Shown here: one piece after another, positions 1 to 6,153 of the stretch | How positions within the stretch are numbered: position 1 is the first letter of the stretch | Layout of the letters: every line of letters starts with the position of its first letter | DNA from: Bordetella parapertussis | Lineage (GTDB): Bacteria; Pseudomonadota; Gammaproteobacteria; Burkholderiales; Burkholderiaceae_C | Direction of reading: 5' to 3' | DNA: 6,153 nt | Assembly: GCA_945899335.1 (NCBI GenBank) | Contig: CAMDIP010000086.1 | Coordinates: 1 to 6,153, forward strand | Notes under the pieces: generated by a model | Database searches by the model: none | What the model saw: only the letters and a program-made list of their open reading frames with translations | Told to the model about the DNA's origin: nothing | Position numbers and translations under genes: made by a program

Positions 1-672
1 ATGATCGACCTTGATGGCACCATGGTCGACACCATGGCTGACTTCGAGGCTGCGCTCAATTTGGCCTTGGCCGACATCGATCTGCCCAAGGTGGACAAAA
101 GCGTGGTCAATATCGCTGTCGGCAAAGGCTCGGAGCATTTGGTGCGCACTGTGTTGAAGCACCAACTCACCCTTCCCGAAGTGCAAGCCAGTGGTTTGGT
201 GTGCGACACCACCACCGTGGAGACGATGTACGAACCCGCCTTTTTGCGCTACCAGCACCACTATGGCCGTGTCAACGGTCAGCACGCCGAGGTCTATGCG
301 GGTGTATTGCAGGGCCTGCAAGCTTTTAAAGCACAAGGCCTGCCCATGGCCTGCTTGACCAACAAACCCACTGCGTTCGCCAAAGATTTGCTGGCGCGCA
401 AAGGTCTTGATGGCTTTTTTGGCCATGTTTACGGTGGCGACGCTTTTCCGCGCAAAAAGCCAGACCCCATGCCGCTGCTGGAAACCTGCAAAGCTTTGGG
501 CACCGCACCTTCCCACACTTTGATGCTGGGCGACTCACAAAACGACGCCCAAGCCGCACGTGCCGCCGCCTGCCCTGTGGTCTTGGTCACCTATGGCTAT
601 AACCATGGCGAGCCCATTCGCGGTGTGGACTGCGACGGCTTTATCGACAGCTTCACGGAGTTGCGGCTTTAA
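1..672 (+). CDS. gph: Phosphoglycolate phosphatase, HAD superfamily (5' end cut by window)
   Basis: Haloacid dehalogenase-type hydrolase that removes phosphate from 2-phosphoglycolate, a by-product of DNA 3'-end repair and oxygenase side reactions; cytoplasmic and Mg-dependent. All four HAD motifs are visible in the 223 residues present. Motif I is DLDGT with nucleophile Asp3 and acid/base Asp5. Motif II is LTNKP (119-123), motif III is KKPDP (152-156), and motif IV is GDSQND (177-182). The helical cap lies between motifs I and II. The nucleophile normally follows a hydrophobic beta strand of 6 or more residues; here only two residues precede it, so the first ATG of the window is probably internal and the true start lies upstream. 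The gene ends with TAA at 670-672, 33 bases before the trp leader ATG. gph directly upstream of trpE is a familiar Burkholderiales arrangement. The family call is firm; the exact substrate is inferred from motifs and context. Confidence 0.9.
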   Translation: MIDLDGTMVDTMADFEAALNLALADIDLPKVDKSVVNIAVGKGSEHLVRTVLKHQLTLPEVQASGLVCDTTTVETMYEPAFLRYQHHYGRVNGQHAEVYAGVLQGLQAFKAQGLPMACLTNKPTAFAKDLLARKGLDGFFGHVYGGDAFPRKKPDPMPLLETCKALGTAPSHTLMLGDSQNDAQAARAAACPVVLVTYGYNHGEPIRGVDCDGFIDSFTELRL

Positions 673-698
673 GCGCCTTGGGGCGCATTTGATACACT
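669..698 (+). promoter_or_regulatory. Candidate promoter of the trp leader and operon
   Basis: TACACT at 693-698 matches the -10 consensus at 4 of 6 positions and lies 7 bases before the leader-peptide ATG at 706, which would put the transcription start on or next to that ATG. The only -35 candidate at a usable distance (18 bases) is TTAAGC at 669-674, a weak 3 of 6 match that overlaps the gph stop codon. The -10 call rests partly on its position relative to the leader ORF. Read-through transcription from gph is also possible. Confidence 0.4.
673..686 (+). terminator. Small GC hairpin just after gph stop
   Basis: GCGCC and GGCGC form a perfect 5-bp stem around a TTGG loop, beginning right after the gph stop codon and followed by only three T residues. 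It could act as a weak terminator for gph. It also lies in the spacer of the proposed trp leader promoter, so it may instead be a DNA-level feature there. The short T run makes strong termination unlikely. Confidence 0.3.
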
Positions 699-705
699 TT
701 CTGAC

Positions 706-801
706 ATGTTTATCCATCTCAACACCCTCACAGGTTGCAACGACCGAGGAGCTTGGCCTTGGCGTCGCCAGCCCTGCTCGGCAGTGTTGGTGTTGGCTTA
801 G
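706..801 (+). CDS. trpL: trp operon leader peptide (31 aa, contains Trp-Pro-Trp)
   Basis: A 31-residue reading frame runs from ATG at 706 to TAG at 799-801, alone in the gap before trpE. Its middle reads GAWPWRR, with Trp codons TGG at 754-756 and 760-762 (residues 17 and 19). Trp is rare, so two within three codons directly upstream of trpE is the hallmark of an attenuator leader peptide: ribosomes stall there when charged tRNA-Trp is scarce and so decide the fold of the downstream RNA. At 31 residues it is longer than the 14-residue E. coli TrpL. No Shine-Dalgarno sequence precedes the ATG (the upstream bases are GATACACTTTCTGAC), and a -10-like box is 7 bases away, which suggests translation from a leaderless mRNA. 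The C-terminus (SAVLVLA) is hydrophobic, with no assigned role. Leader-peptide identity is inferred from position, Trp codons and downstream hairpins, not from a match. Confidence 0.8.
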   Translation: MFIHLNTLTGCNDRGAWPWRRQPCSAVLVLA

Positions 802-860
802 ACCCTTTACTGCCTCCTTCTCTTGGGCCCCTTCTTGGCGCCCCTGTTTCAATTTTGAAA
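759..860 (+). promoter_or_regulatory. trp attenuator: overlapping alternative hairpins
   Basis: Several stems that cannot coexist can be drawn by eye. (a) TGGC 760-763 with GCCA 767-770, which includes the second Trp codon. (b) GCCAGC 767-772 with GTTGGC 792-797, enclosing CTGC 774-777 with GCAG 781-784. (c) GGCAGT 780-785 with ACTGCC 809-814, which breaks the inner stem of b. (d) CGCCAG 766-771 with TTGGCG 835-840, which takes the 3' arm of the terminator-like hairpin. (e) GGGCCCC 825-831 with GGCGCCC 837-843, one C/C mismatch, loop TTCTT, followed by CTGTTTCAATTTT. Stem e looks like a weak intrinsic terminator. A ribosome stalled on the Trp codons would free bases after about 775, favouring c over b. 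This is the logic of ribosome-mediated attenuation. Which pairings form was judged by eye, with no energy calculation. Confidence 0.6.
825..857 (+). terminator. Possible attenuator terminator hairpin
   Basis: GGGC 825-828 pairs with GCCC 840-843 and CC 830-831 with GG 837-838, with one C/C mismatch and a TTCTT loop. The following bases, 844-857, are T-rich but interrupted (CTGTTTCAATTTTG). It sits between the leader-peptide stop and the trpE ribosome binding site, where a transcription attenuator terminator would be expected. The broken T tract leaves room for control of translation instead. Confidence 0.45.
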
Positions 861-874
861 GCCCTTTAAGGGTT

Positions 875-889
875 GAGCTGTGGAGGCTC
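875..889 (+). promoter_or_regulatory. trpE ribosome binding site inside a small hairpin
   Basis: The trpE Shine-Dalgarno sequence GGAGG (882-886) lies 10 bases before the ATG at 897. It is partly enclosed by GAGC 875-878 pairing with GCTC 886-889. The six bases GGAGGC (882-887) are also perfectly complementary to GCCTCC at 812-817 in the leader. The site could therefore be masked locally or by the upstream leader. The site itself is clear; its masking is inferred. Confidence 0.6.
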
Positions 890-896
890 TAGCGTC

Positions 897-2393
897 ATGA
901 CAGAAACCGAATTCAATCAAATTTCAAAGCAAGGCTTTAACCGCATTCCCTTGATGCTCGAAGCGTTTGCCGACCTTGAAACCCCGCTTTCGCTCTACCT
1001 GAAGCTGGCTTTTCACCAAGACGGGGGCAAGCACAGCTTTTTGCTCGAATCGGTGGTGGGCGGCGAGCGGTTTGGCCGGTACAGTTTCATTGGCTTGCCC
1101 GCGCGTACTCTGCTGCGTGCCAATGGTTTTGGCGCGAACGCGCACACCGAGGTGGTGACCGATGGCGTGGTGGTGGAAACCAACCATGGCAACCCTTTGG
1201 ACTTCATAGCCAGCTACCAGCAGCGTTTCAAGGTGGCGCTGCGCCCTGGAATGCCGCGCTTTTGTGGCGGCTTGGCCGGCTATTTTGGCTACGACACGGT
1301 GCGACATATTGAAAAGAAATTGGCGCACAGCTGTCCGCCCGATACCTTGGGCTGTCCAGACATCTTGCTGTTGCAAACCGAAGAGTTGGCCGTCATTGAC
1401 AACCTTTCTGGCAAGTTGACCTTGCTGATTTATGTGGACCCCGCCCAAGAGCATGCTTATGAACGCGGGCAACAGCGTTTGCAGCAACTCAAAGACATGC
1501 TCAAGCACTCGGTGCAAGCGCCTGAACTCAAGACTTCAACGGCATATGCAGCAGAGCGGCAATTCGCCAAAGCTGATTACTTGGCTGCGGTTGAGCGGGC
1601 CAAGGGTTTGATCGAGGCGGGTGACTTCATGCAGGTGCAAGTGGGTCAGCGTATACAAAAGCGCTTCACCCAAAGCCCCTTGTCGCTCTACCGTGCATTG
1701 CGCTCTTTGAACCCCAGCCCCTATATGTATTTCTACAACATGGGCGACTTCCATGTGGTGGGAGCCTCGCCTGAAATTTTGGTGCGCCAAGAAACCACGC
1801 CCGAGGGTAACAAGGTCACCATTCGCCCACTGGCGGGCACCCGACCGCGGGCCGCCACCCCCGAGGCAGACTTGGTTACAGAGCAAGAGTTGATCAATGA
1901 TCCCAAAGAACGTGCCGAACACGTCATGTTGATTGACTTGGCCCGCAACGACATAGGGCGTATTGCCAAAACCGGTACGGTGAAGGTGACTGAGGCTTTT
2001 GCGGTGGAGCGTTACAGCCATGTGATGCATATCGTTAGCAATGTCGAGGGCATGTTGAAAGACGGCATGAGCAGCATGGATGTGCTGCGCGCCACCTTCC
2101 CCGCGGGTACGCTTACCGGTGCGCCCAAGGTGCACGCCATGGAGCTCATCGACCAACTCGAACCTGTCAAACGCGGCATTTACGGCGGTGCTTGCGGCTA
2201 CCTGAGTTTCGCGGGCGACATGGATGTAGCCATTGCCATTCGAACCGGCATCGTCAAAGACGACATCCTGTATGTGCAAGCGGCGGCGGGGGTGGTGGCA
2301 GACTCCATCCCCGAGATGGAGTGGCTTGAAACCGAACACAAGGCTCGCGCACTGTTACGTGCCAGCGAGTTGGTCGAAGGAGGTTTGGAATGA
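897..2393 (+). CDS. trpE: Anthranilate synthase component I (TrpE)
   Basis: Chorismate-binding subunit that makes anthranilate from chorismate and ammonia delivered by TrpG, the first committed step of tryptophan synthesis; cytoplasmic. 498 residues, normal for the family. The N-terminal domain carries LLES (49-52), part of the tryptophan feedback site in Salmonella TrpE. NPSPYM (272-277), also linked to Trp binding, is present. The chorismate-binding domain shows [10 protein letters not shown] (309-318), ERAEH followed by MLIDLARND (344-352), RYSHVMH (372-378, catalytic His375) and [10 protein letters not shown] (402-411). The ATG at 897 is chosen because GGAGG lies 10 bases upstream; an in-frame TTG at 873 would start before that site and lacks its own. 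The stop overlaps the trpG start in ATGA. The motifs favour TrpE over the related PabB, as do the trpG/D/C partners. Expression is probably controlled by the Trp-codon leader upstream, and the intact feedback motif suggests a Trp-sensitive enzyme. Confidence 0.97.
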   Translation: MTETEFNQISKQGFNRIPLMLEAFADLETPLSLYLKLAFHQDGGKHSFLLESVVGGERFGRYSFIGLPARTLLRANGFGANAHTEVVTDGVVVETNHGNPLDFIASYQQRFKVALRPGMPRFCGGLAGYFGYDTVRHIEKKLAHSCPPDTLGCPDILLLQTEELAVIDNLSGKLTLLIYVDPAQEHAYERGQQRLQQLKDMLKHSVQAPELKTSTAYAAERQFAKADYLAAVERAKGLIEAGDFMQVQVGQRIQKRFTQSPLSLYRALRSLNPSPYMYFYNMGDFHVVGASPEILVRQETTPEGNKVTIRPLAGTRPRAATPEADLVTEQELINDPKERAEHVMLIDLARNDIGRIAKTGTVKVTEAFAVERYSHVMHIVSNVEGMLKDGMSSMDVLRATFPAGTLTGAPKVHAMELIDQLEPVKRGIYGGACGYLSFAGDMDVAIAIRTGIVKDDILYVQAAAGVVADSIPEMEWLETEHKARALLRASELVEGGLE

Positions 2394-2965
2394 AACTTCT
2401 CATGATCGACAACTACGACAGCTTCACCTACAACCTGGTGCAGTACTTTGCTGAACTCGGCGCCGAGGTGCTGGTACATCGCAACGATGAAATCAGCTTG
2501 GCAGACATTGCGGCCTTGAAACCCAGTCATTTGGTGGTGTCGCCCGGCCCTTGCTCACCCGCCGAAGCCGGTATTTCGGTCGCTACCATCCAGCATTTTG
2601 CGGGCAAGTTGCCTATTCTGGGTGTGTGCTTGGGGCACCAAAGCATAGGCGCAGCGTTTGGTGGGCGCATCATCCGCGCCCAGCAACTCATGCACGGCAA
2701 GACCAGCGTCATCCACACCACCCAGCAGGGCGTGTTTGCCGATCTGCCCAAAGACTTCACCGTCAACCGCTACCACTCGCTCTCCATTGAGCGAAGCAGT
2801 TGCCCTGCTGAATTGGAAGTCACGGCGTGGACCGATGATGGCGAGATCATGGGCGTGCGGCACCGCAGCTTGGCTGTTCAAGGTGTGCAATTTCACCCCG
2901 AGTCCATACTGACAGAACACGGCCACGCTTTGTTGAACAACTTTTTGAAAATGCAGCAGCCATGA
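2390..2965 (+). CDS. trpG: Anthranilate synthase component II, glutamine amidotransferase (TrpG)
   Basis: Class I glutamine amidotransferase subunit that hydrolyses glutamine and channels ammonia to TrpE. 191 residues, the usual length of an unfused TrpG/PabA. The N-terminus [16 protein letters not shown] (5-20) is typical. [11 protein letters not shown] (from 51) forms the oxyanion region, GVCLGHQ holds nucleophile Cys80, and VQFHPES supplies His169 and Glu171 to complete the triad. The start is firm: GAAGGAGG at 2376-2383 lies 6 bases before the ATG, which overlaps the trpE stop (ATGA), a sign of translational coupling and equal subunit output. The stop in turn overlaps the trpD start. In many proteobacteria one such protein serves both anthranilate and 4-amino-4-deoxychorismate synthases; this window cannot tell whether a separate pabA exists. 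Confidence 0.97.
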   Translation: MKLLMIDNYDSFTYNLVQYFAELGAEVLVHRNDEISLADIAALKPSHLVVSPGPCSPAEAGISVATIQHFAGKLPILGVCLGHQSIGAAFGGRIIRAQQLMHGKTSVIHTTQQGVFADLPKDFTVNRYHSLSIERSSCPAELEVTAWTDDGEIMGVRHRSLAVQGVQFHPESILTEHGHALLNNFLKMQQP

Positions 2966-3999
2966 CCATCATCACGCCCACCGAAGCCTTGCAGCGCACC
3001 ATCGAACACCGAGAGATTTTTCACGATGAAATGCTGCACCTGATGCGCATGATCATGAATGGCGAAATCACACCCCTCATGACCGCTGCCATCCTTACCG
3101 GCTTGCGAGTAAAGAAGGAAACCATCGGTGAAATCACTGCCGCCGCGCAGGTGATGCGCGAGTTTTCCACCAAGGTGGAGGTGGTCGACCGAACCCACTT
3201 GGTGGATATTGTGGGCACAGGAGGAGACGGTGCCAATACCTTCAACATCTCCACTTGCGCCATGTTTGTCGCCGCTGCTGCTGGTGCGCGGGTCAGCAAG
3301 CACGGTGGGCGCAGTGTCAGCAGCAAAAGCGGCAGCGCTGACGTGCTGGAAAGTCTGGGCGTCCACATCAACCTCCAACCCAGCGCCATCGCCCAAAGTA
3401 TTGCCGAGGTAGGTATTGGCTTTATGTTTGCGCCCAACCACCACCCCGCCATGAAAAACGTGGCGCCGGTGCGAAAAGAGTTGGGTGTTAGAACTATTTT
3501 CAATATCTTGGGGCCGCTCACCAACCCAGCTTCTGCGCCCAATATCTTGATGGGCGTGTTCCATCCCGACTTGGTCGGTATCCAAATCCGTGCCTTGCAA
3601 CGTTTGGGCGCTGAGCATGCCTTGGTGGTCTATGGGCGAGATGGCATGGACGAGGTCAGCTTGGGTGCCGCCACCTTGGTGGGCGAGTTGAAAAACGGCG
3701 AAATTTCCGAGTATGAAATTCACCCCGAAGACTTTGGTCTGACCATGGCCAGCCACCGCGCTTTGCGGGTGGACACGCCTGAGGAGTCGCGTGACATGGT
3801 GTTGGCGGTGTTGGAGAACCAAGCCGGTCCACCGCGCGACATTGTTGCGTTGAATGCGGGGGTGGCGCTGTACGCCGCCAACGTGGCCCCCACCATGGTC
3901 GATGGCATTGCCTTGGCCCAGCAAGCGCTGGCGCAAGGTTTGGCCAAAGCCAAGTTGGCACAATTGAATGAATTCACCGCGCGTCACCATGCGGCATAA
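2962..3999 (+). CDS. trpD: Anthranilate phosphoribosyltransferase (TrpD)
   Basis: Transfers the phosphoribosyl group of PRPP to anthranilate, the second step of the pathway. 345 residues, normal for an unfused TrpD. After a helical N-terminal domain come [14 protein letters not shown] (from Gly85; PRPP/Mg binding), [12 protein letters not shown] (113-124), with Gly where many homologues have Asn (KHGNRS), and NILGPLTNP (181-189). The acidic DGMDE segment, typically a metal-binding site, follows in the C-terminal domain. The start overlaps the trpG stop as ATGA, so translation is probably coupled; the upstream GCAGCAGCC offers only a poor ribosome binding site, supporting reinitiation. It is followed by a 21-base gap before trpC. 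TrpD is not fused to TrpG, unlike in E. coli. Confidence 0.97.
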   Translation: MTIITPTEALQRTIEHREIFHDEMLHLMRMIMNGEITPLMTAAILTGLRVKKETIGEITAAAQVMREFSTKVEVVDRTHLVDIVGTGGDGANTFNISTCAMFVAAAAGARVSKHGGRSVSSKSGSADVLESLGVHINLQPSAIAQSIAEVGIGFMFAPNHHPAMKNVAPVRKELGVRTIFNILGPLTNPASAPNILMGVFHPDLVGIQIRALQRLGAEHALVVYGRDGMDEVSLGAATLVGELKNGEISEYEIHPEDFGLTMASHRALRVDTPEESRDMVLAVLENQAGPPRDIVALNAGVALYAANVAPTMVDGIALAQQALAQGLAKAKLAQLNEFTARHHAA

Positions 4000-4020
4000 A
4001 CCCAAGAAAAAGGCCAAGCT

Positions 4021-4824
4021 GTGAGCGACATACTCAACAAAATCGTCCAAACCAAGCACGAAGAAGTTGCGCTGCGAAAACGCGCAGTGTCTTTGGAGGC
4101 GGTGCGCGCTGATGCGCAAAGCCGTGTGCTGACTCGCGACTTTGAAGGCGCTTTACGTCGCAAAATCGTTGCGGGTCAGGCCGCCGTCATCGCCGAGGTT
4201 AAAAAAGCCAGCCCGTCTAAAGGCCTGCTGCGCGAAGACTTCATCCCCGCTGATATCGCACAAAGTTATGCCATGGGCGACGGCAAAGTCAGCGCCGCAT
4301 GTTTGTCGGTGCTGACCGATCAGCAGTATTTCCAAGGCAGCAACGATAACCTTAAGCAAGCCCGCGCCTCTTGCGATTTGCCGGTGCTGCGCAAGGACTT
4401 CATGGTCGACATCTATCAAATTTACGAATCGCGAGCCATGGGTGCTGACTGCGTTTTGCTGATTGCCGCTTGTTTGGATGATGCGCAAATGGCCGACTTC
4501 GAAGCTGCTGCCCGCAGCCTGGACATGGCCGTGCTTGTCGAGGTGCATGACCGCGCAGAACTTGACCGCGCCTTGAAGCTCAAAACCTCATTGGTCGGCG
4601 TGAATAACCGCAACCTTCGCACGTTTGAGGTGTCTTTGGACACCACCTTGACGCTCATGGCCGATTTTCCAGTCGATAAATTCCTGGTCACCGAAAGTGG
4701 CATCGCTACCCGCGAAGACGTTTCTCGTTTGCGTGCAGCAGGCATACATGCGTTTTTGGTCGGTGAGGCCTTTATGCGCGCACCCGAGCCAGGCGAGGCT
4801 TTGGCCGCTTTGTTCGGTGACTGA
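4021..4824 (+). CDS. trpC: Indole-3-glycerol phosphate synthase (TrpC)
   Basis: Closes the indole ring of carboxyphenylamino-deoxyribulose phosphate to give indole-3-glycerol phosphate, with loss of CO2 and water. A TIM-barrel enzyme of 267 residues, so monofunctional and not the TrpC-TrpF fusion of E. coli. By alignment from memory with Sulfolobus IGPS, the catalytic residues are all present: Glu59 and Lys61 in [11 protein letters not shown], Lys125 in LRKDF, Glu174 in LVEVHD, Asn195 in VNNRNL and Ser226 in VTESGI. The start is a GTG with a modest AAAAAGG site ending 7 bases upstream; SDILNKIV directly after it is the usual N-terminus, and no ATG fits nearby. The 3' end overlaps ung by 8 bases and no terminator separates them. 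Confidence 0.96.
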   Translation: MSDILNKIVQTKHEEVALRKRAVSLEAVRADAQSRVLTRDFEGALRRKIVAGQAAVIAEVKKASPSKGLLREDFIPADIAQSYAMGDGKVSAACLSVLTDQQYFQGSNDNLKQARASCDLPVLRKDFMVDIYQIYESRAMGADCVLLIAACLDDAQMADFEAAARSLDMAVLVEVHDRAELDRALKLKTSLVGVNNRNLRTFEVSLDTTLTLMADFPVDKFLVTESGIATREDVSRLRAAGIHAFLVGEAFMRAPEPGEALAALFGD

Positions 4825-5548
4825 GCACAACTTTTTGCAATCTGCCGACCCACTGGCTTGGCCAGTGCACCCTTCTTGGCAGTCCTTGGTCAACAGGTTT
4901 TGGCTCAGCCAGCAAGGACTTGCTTTGCTAGCGTTTTTGCAGCAACGCTTGCAAGCGGGTGCGCAAATTTACCCCCCTGAGCCACTTCGGGCTTTGTGCT
5001 TAAGCCCTTTGTCTGATGTCAAAGTGGTGATATTGGGCCAAGACCCTTACCACGGCATGGGTCAGGCCGAGGGTTTGGCTTTTTCGGTGCCCTCAGGAGT
5101 TGCTGCGCCACCTTCGCTGCGCAATATTTTCAAAGAATTACAACGAGACATTGGCCAAGTTCCGCCTTTTGAGGCCAGCCTGAGTCCTTGGGCCACAAAA
5201 GGGGTTTTGTTGCTCAACACCTGTTTGACAGTGGAGGATGGTTTGCCAGCCAGCCACGCCAAACAAGGTTGGGAGGCGCTCACTGACGAAATTACCTCTG
5301 CTATTGCTGAATCTGCCAAAGCCTGTGTTTTCATGCTGTGGGGTGCACACGCCCAGTCCAAGACCATGTTGATTGCCCAAGCCGCAAGCCACAAACCCTC
5401 CACTTGCTTGGTTTTGCAGGCCAACCACCCCTCACCCTTATCCGCTTTGCGCGGTCCCCATCCTTTCATTGGTTGCGGACATTTTTCCAAGGCTAGTCTG
5501 TGGTTGCAGTCAAAAGGACTGTCAATGGACTGGCGTCTAGAGAGCTAA
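4817..5548 (+). CDS. ung: Uracil-DNA glycosylase, family 1 (Ung)
   Basis: Removes uracil from DNA after cytosine deamination or dUMP misincorporation, starting base-excision repair. 243 residues with the GTG start, within the family range. Motifs in order: GQDPYHG (74-80, water-activating Asp76 and Tyr78), GLAFSV with uracil-stacking Phe89, [11 protein letters not shown] (98-108), [10 protein letters not shown] with uracil-reading Asn134, FMLWGAHAQ (172-180), and HPSPLSA (204-210, catalytic His204 and DNA-intercalating loop), then FIGCGHF (217-223). The GTG at 4817 gives an N-terminus in proportion to relatives. There is no in-frame ATG between it and Met81 inside the active site, and upstream frame extensions run deep into trpC. 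No good Shine-Dalgarno sequence is seen, so translation may be coupled to trpC termination 8 bases downstream. The exact start is less sure than the gene. A terminator follows directly. Confidence 0.95.
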   Translation: MTEHNFLQSADPLAWPVHPSWQSLVNRFWLSQQGLALLAFLQQRLQAGAQIYPPEPLRALCLSPLSDVKVVILGQDPYHGMGQAEGLAFSVPSGVAAPPSLRNIFKELQRDIGQVPPFEASLSPWATKGVLLLNTCLTVEDGLPASHAKQGWEALTDEITSAIAESAKACVFMLWGAHAQSKTMLIAQAASHKPSTCLVLQANHPSPLSALRGPHPFIGCGHFSKASLWLQSKGLSMDWRLES

Positions 5549-5582
5549 AAACCGCAACTACTTGTAGGAATTGGTTTTTTTC
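5547..5582 (+). terminator. Intrinsic terminator of the trp-ung transcript
   Basis: AAAAACC (5547-5553) pairs with GGTTTTT (5573-5579), and an inner stem CTAC (5558-5561) with GTAG (5564-5567) closes the loop. The run of seven T at 5575-5581 follows the stem. It starts inside the ung stop codon. It is the only convincing stem plus long T run after trpE, so it probably ends the trpEGDC-ung mRNA and separates it from the tRNA operon. Confidence 0.75.
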
Positions 5583-5594
5583 TGGGGCAGTCAT

Positions 5595-5623
5595 CCATTT
5601 TCATGGGTGAAATATGCTATAGT
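5595..5623 (+). promoter_or_regulatory. Promoter of the tRNA-tuf operon
   Basis: TATAGT at 5618-5623 (5 of 6 to the -10 consensus) is preceded by TGC, making an extended -10 element. A -35 box at standard spacing is poor (CCATTT at 5595-5600, 17 bases upstream; TTTTCA at 5598-5603 would be too close). The first tRNA base at 5636 would leave a leader of only a few bases, usual for stable-RNA transcripts. Confidence 0.65.
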
Positions 5624-5635
5624 CTTTGGCTCGCT

Positions 5636-5721
5636 GGAGGGGTGCCCGAGTGGCTAAAGGGGGCAGACTGTAAATCTGTTGGCTTACGCCTACGCTGGTT
5701 CGAATCCAGCCTCCTCCACCA
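5636..5721 (+). tRNA. tRNA-Tyr (GTA)
   Basis: An 86-base class II tRNA. The acceptor GGAGGGG (5636-5642) pairs with CTCCTCC (5711-5717) with one G-T pair, followed by discriminator A and an encoded CCA. The anticodon arm is CAGA-CTGTAAA-TCTG with anticodon GTA at 5670-5672. A long variable arm follows, as required for tRNA-Tyr in bacteria, then the T arm GCTGG-TTCGAAT-CCAGC. It is the first gene of the tRNA-tuf block. Confidence 0.97.
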
Positions 5722-5786
5722 CAAAGTGCTTGGGTGACCTGCAACTGTGATGACGTCCATGGGGTTTAAAGCCTGTGGTCTTCGAT

Positions 5787-5860
5787 GCGGGAGTAGTTCA
5801 ATGGTAGAACCTTAGCCTTCCAAGCTAATGACACGGGTTCGATTCCCGTCTCCCGCTCCA
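5787..5860 (+). tRNA. tRNA-Gly (TCC)
   Basis: A 74-base tRNA. The acceptor GCGGGAG (5787-5793) pairs with CTCCCGC (5850-5856), then discriminator T and encoded CCA. The anticodon stem TTAGC/GCTAA encloses the loop CTTCCAA with anticodon TCC at 5819-5821, reading GGA and probably GGG. The T arm is CGGG-TTCGATT-CCCG. It follows tRNA-Tyr after 65 bases in which no gene or clear signal is seen. Confidence 0.97.
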
Positions 5861-5891
5861 AGCGGTTTTGGTGTGCAGGTGAAGAGTTTTC

Positions 5892-5966
<75 letters not shown>

Positions 5967-6005
5967 GTTACATTTTTGTTGTGAGTTTTTTTTCGGAGTC
6001 GAAGA

Positions 6006-6153
6006 ATGGCAAAAGGCAAGTTTGAGCGGACCAAACCGCACGTGAACGTGGGCACGATTGGCCACGTTGACCATGGCAAGACGACGCTGACGGCGGCGAT
6101 CACGACGATTTTGTCGGCGAAGTTTGGTGGTGAGGCCAAGGCCTACGACCAAA
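6006..6153 (+). CDS. tuf: Elongation factor Tu (3' end cut by window)
   Basis: GTPase that carries aminoacyl-tRNA to the ribosome A site. Only the first 49 codons are in the window, but they are diagnostic: [20 protein letters not shown], then the P-loop GHVDHGKT (residues 19-26) and the segment AYDQ that leads into switch I. The ATG at 6006 has GGAG at 5995-5998, 7 bases upstream. The gene follows tRNA-Tyr, Gly and Thr as in the E. coli tufB operon, so it is probably read from the same promoter and freed by tRNA processing, though its own promoter in the 39-base T-rich gap cannot be excluded. Six of seven Thr codons are ACG, unlike the trp genes, where ACC prevails. Confidence 0.97.
   Translation, partial: MAKGKFERTKPHVNVGTIGHVDHGKTTLTAAITTILSAKFGGEAKAYDQ

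Noticed and set aside
855..883. TTGAAA at 855-860 as a -35 box for an internal trpE promoter
   Set aside because: No -10-like hexamer is found 16-18 bases downstream, where the sequence is GC-rich and contains the RBS.
560..892. Plus-strand open frame running from inside gph across the trpE leader
   Set aside because: It is out of frame with gph, has no ribosome binding site or recognisable domain, and ends inside the trpE upstream region; the short Trp-containing frame at 706-801 explains the gap better.
873..896. TTG at 873 as trpE start, adding eight residues
   Set aside because: The clear GGAGG site at 882-886 is downstream of this TTG and properly placed for the ATG at 897.
1536..2339. 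Minus-strand open frame opposite trpE (267 codons)
   Set aside because: Same codon-bias shadow; no domain recognised and full overlap with conserved trpE motifs.
2893..4119. Long minus-strand open frame of 408 codons opposite trpD
   Set aside because: It is the shadow of trpD codon bias in a GC-rich genome: low-complexity, His/Gln-rich translation, no recognisable domain, and trpD on the + strand is unmistakable.
4697..4816. Upstream extension of ung into trpC
   Set aside because: The added residues are the shifted translation of conserved trpC sequence and give a longer N-terminus than the family has.
5976..5993. T-rich run before tuf as a terminator
   Set aside because: No stable stem precedes it, and the conserved tRNA-tuf arrangement implies read-through.

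Overview
The window is an ordinary chromosomal segment of a betaproteobacterium. It is most likely Burkholderiales, in or near Comamonadaceae (Limnohabitans/Rhodoferax-like), judging by protein flavour and by the gene order gph - trpE - trpG - trpD - trpC - ung; no database search was possible. All genes lie on the + strand. There is no sign of mobile elements, CRISPR or foreign DNA.

Layout. 1-672: the 3' part of a phosphoglycolate phosphatase gene (gph), cut by the window edge. 673-896: a 224-base leader before trpE. It holds a short reading frame, too short for usual gene callers, whose peptide contains Trp-Pro-Trp, followed by overlapping, mutually exclusive RNA hairpins: a tryptophan attenuator. 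897-4824: trpE, trpG, trpD and trpC, the first three joined by 4-base ATGA overlaps. 4817-5548: ung (uracil-DNA glycosylase), which overlaps the end of trpC by 8 bases and so looks like the last gene of the trp transcript. 5547-5581: an intrinsic terminator. 5618-5623: the -10 box of a stable-RNA promoter. 5636-5966: tRNA-Tyr(GTA), tRNA-Gly(TCC) and tRNA-Thr(GGT), each with an encoded CCA end. 6006-6153: the first 49 codons of tuf (EF-Tu). The tRNA-tuf block matches the classic tyrU-glyT-thrT-tufB arrangement of proteobacteria.

How the genes work together. TrpE and TrpG form anthranilate synthase (chorismate + glutamine to anthranilate). TrpD adds phosphoribosyl and TrpC closes the indole ring to indole-glycerol phosphate. 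trpF, trpB and trpA are not in the window; trpC is not fused to trpF, in keeping with the split trp genes usual in this group. The leader should let charged tRNA-Trp level set how much of trpEGDC, and probably ung, is expressed. TrpE also keeps its tryptophan feedback-site motif, so the pathway appears controlled at both RNA and enzyme level.

The most noteworthy element is the leader. Its ATG has no Shine-Dalgarno sequence and sits 7 bases after a -10-like box, suggesting a leaderless leader-peptide mRNA like that known for Sinorhizobium trpL. Besides a possible terminator hairpin, there is a complementary element that could mask the trpE ribosome binding site.
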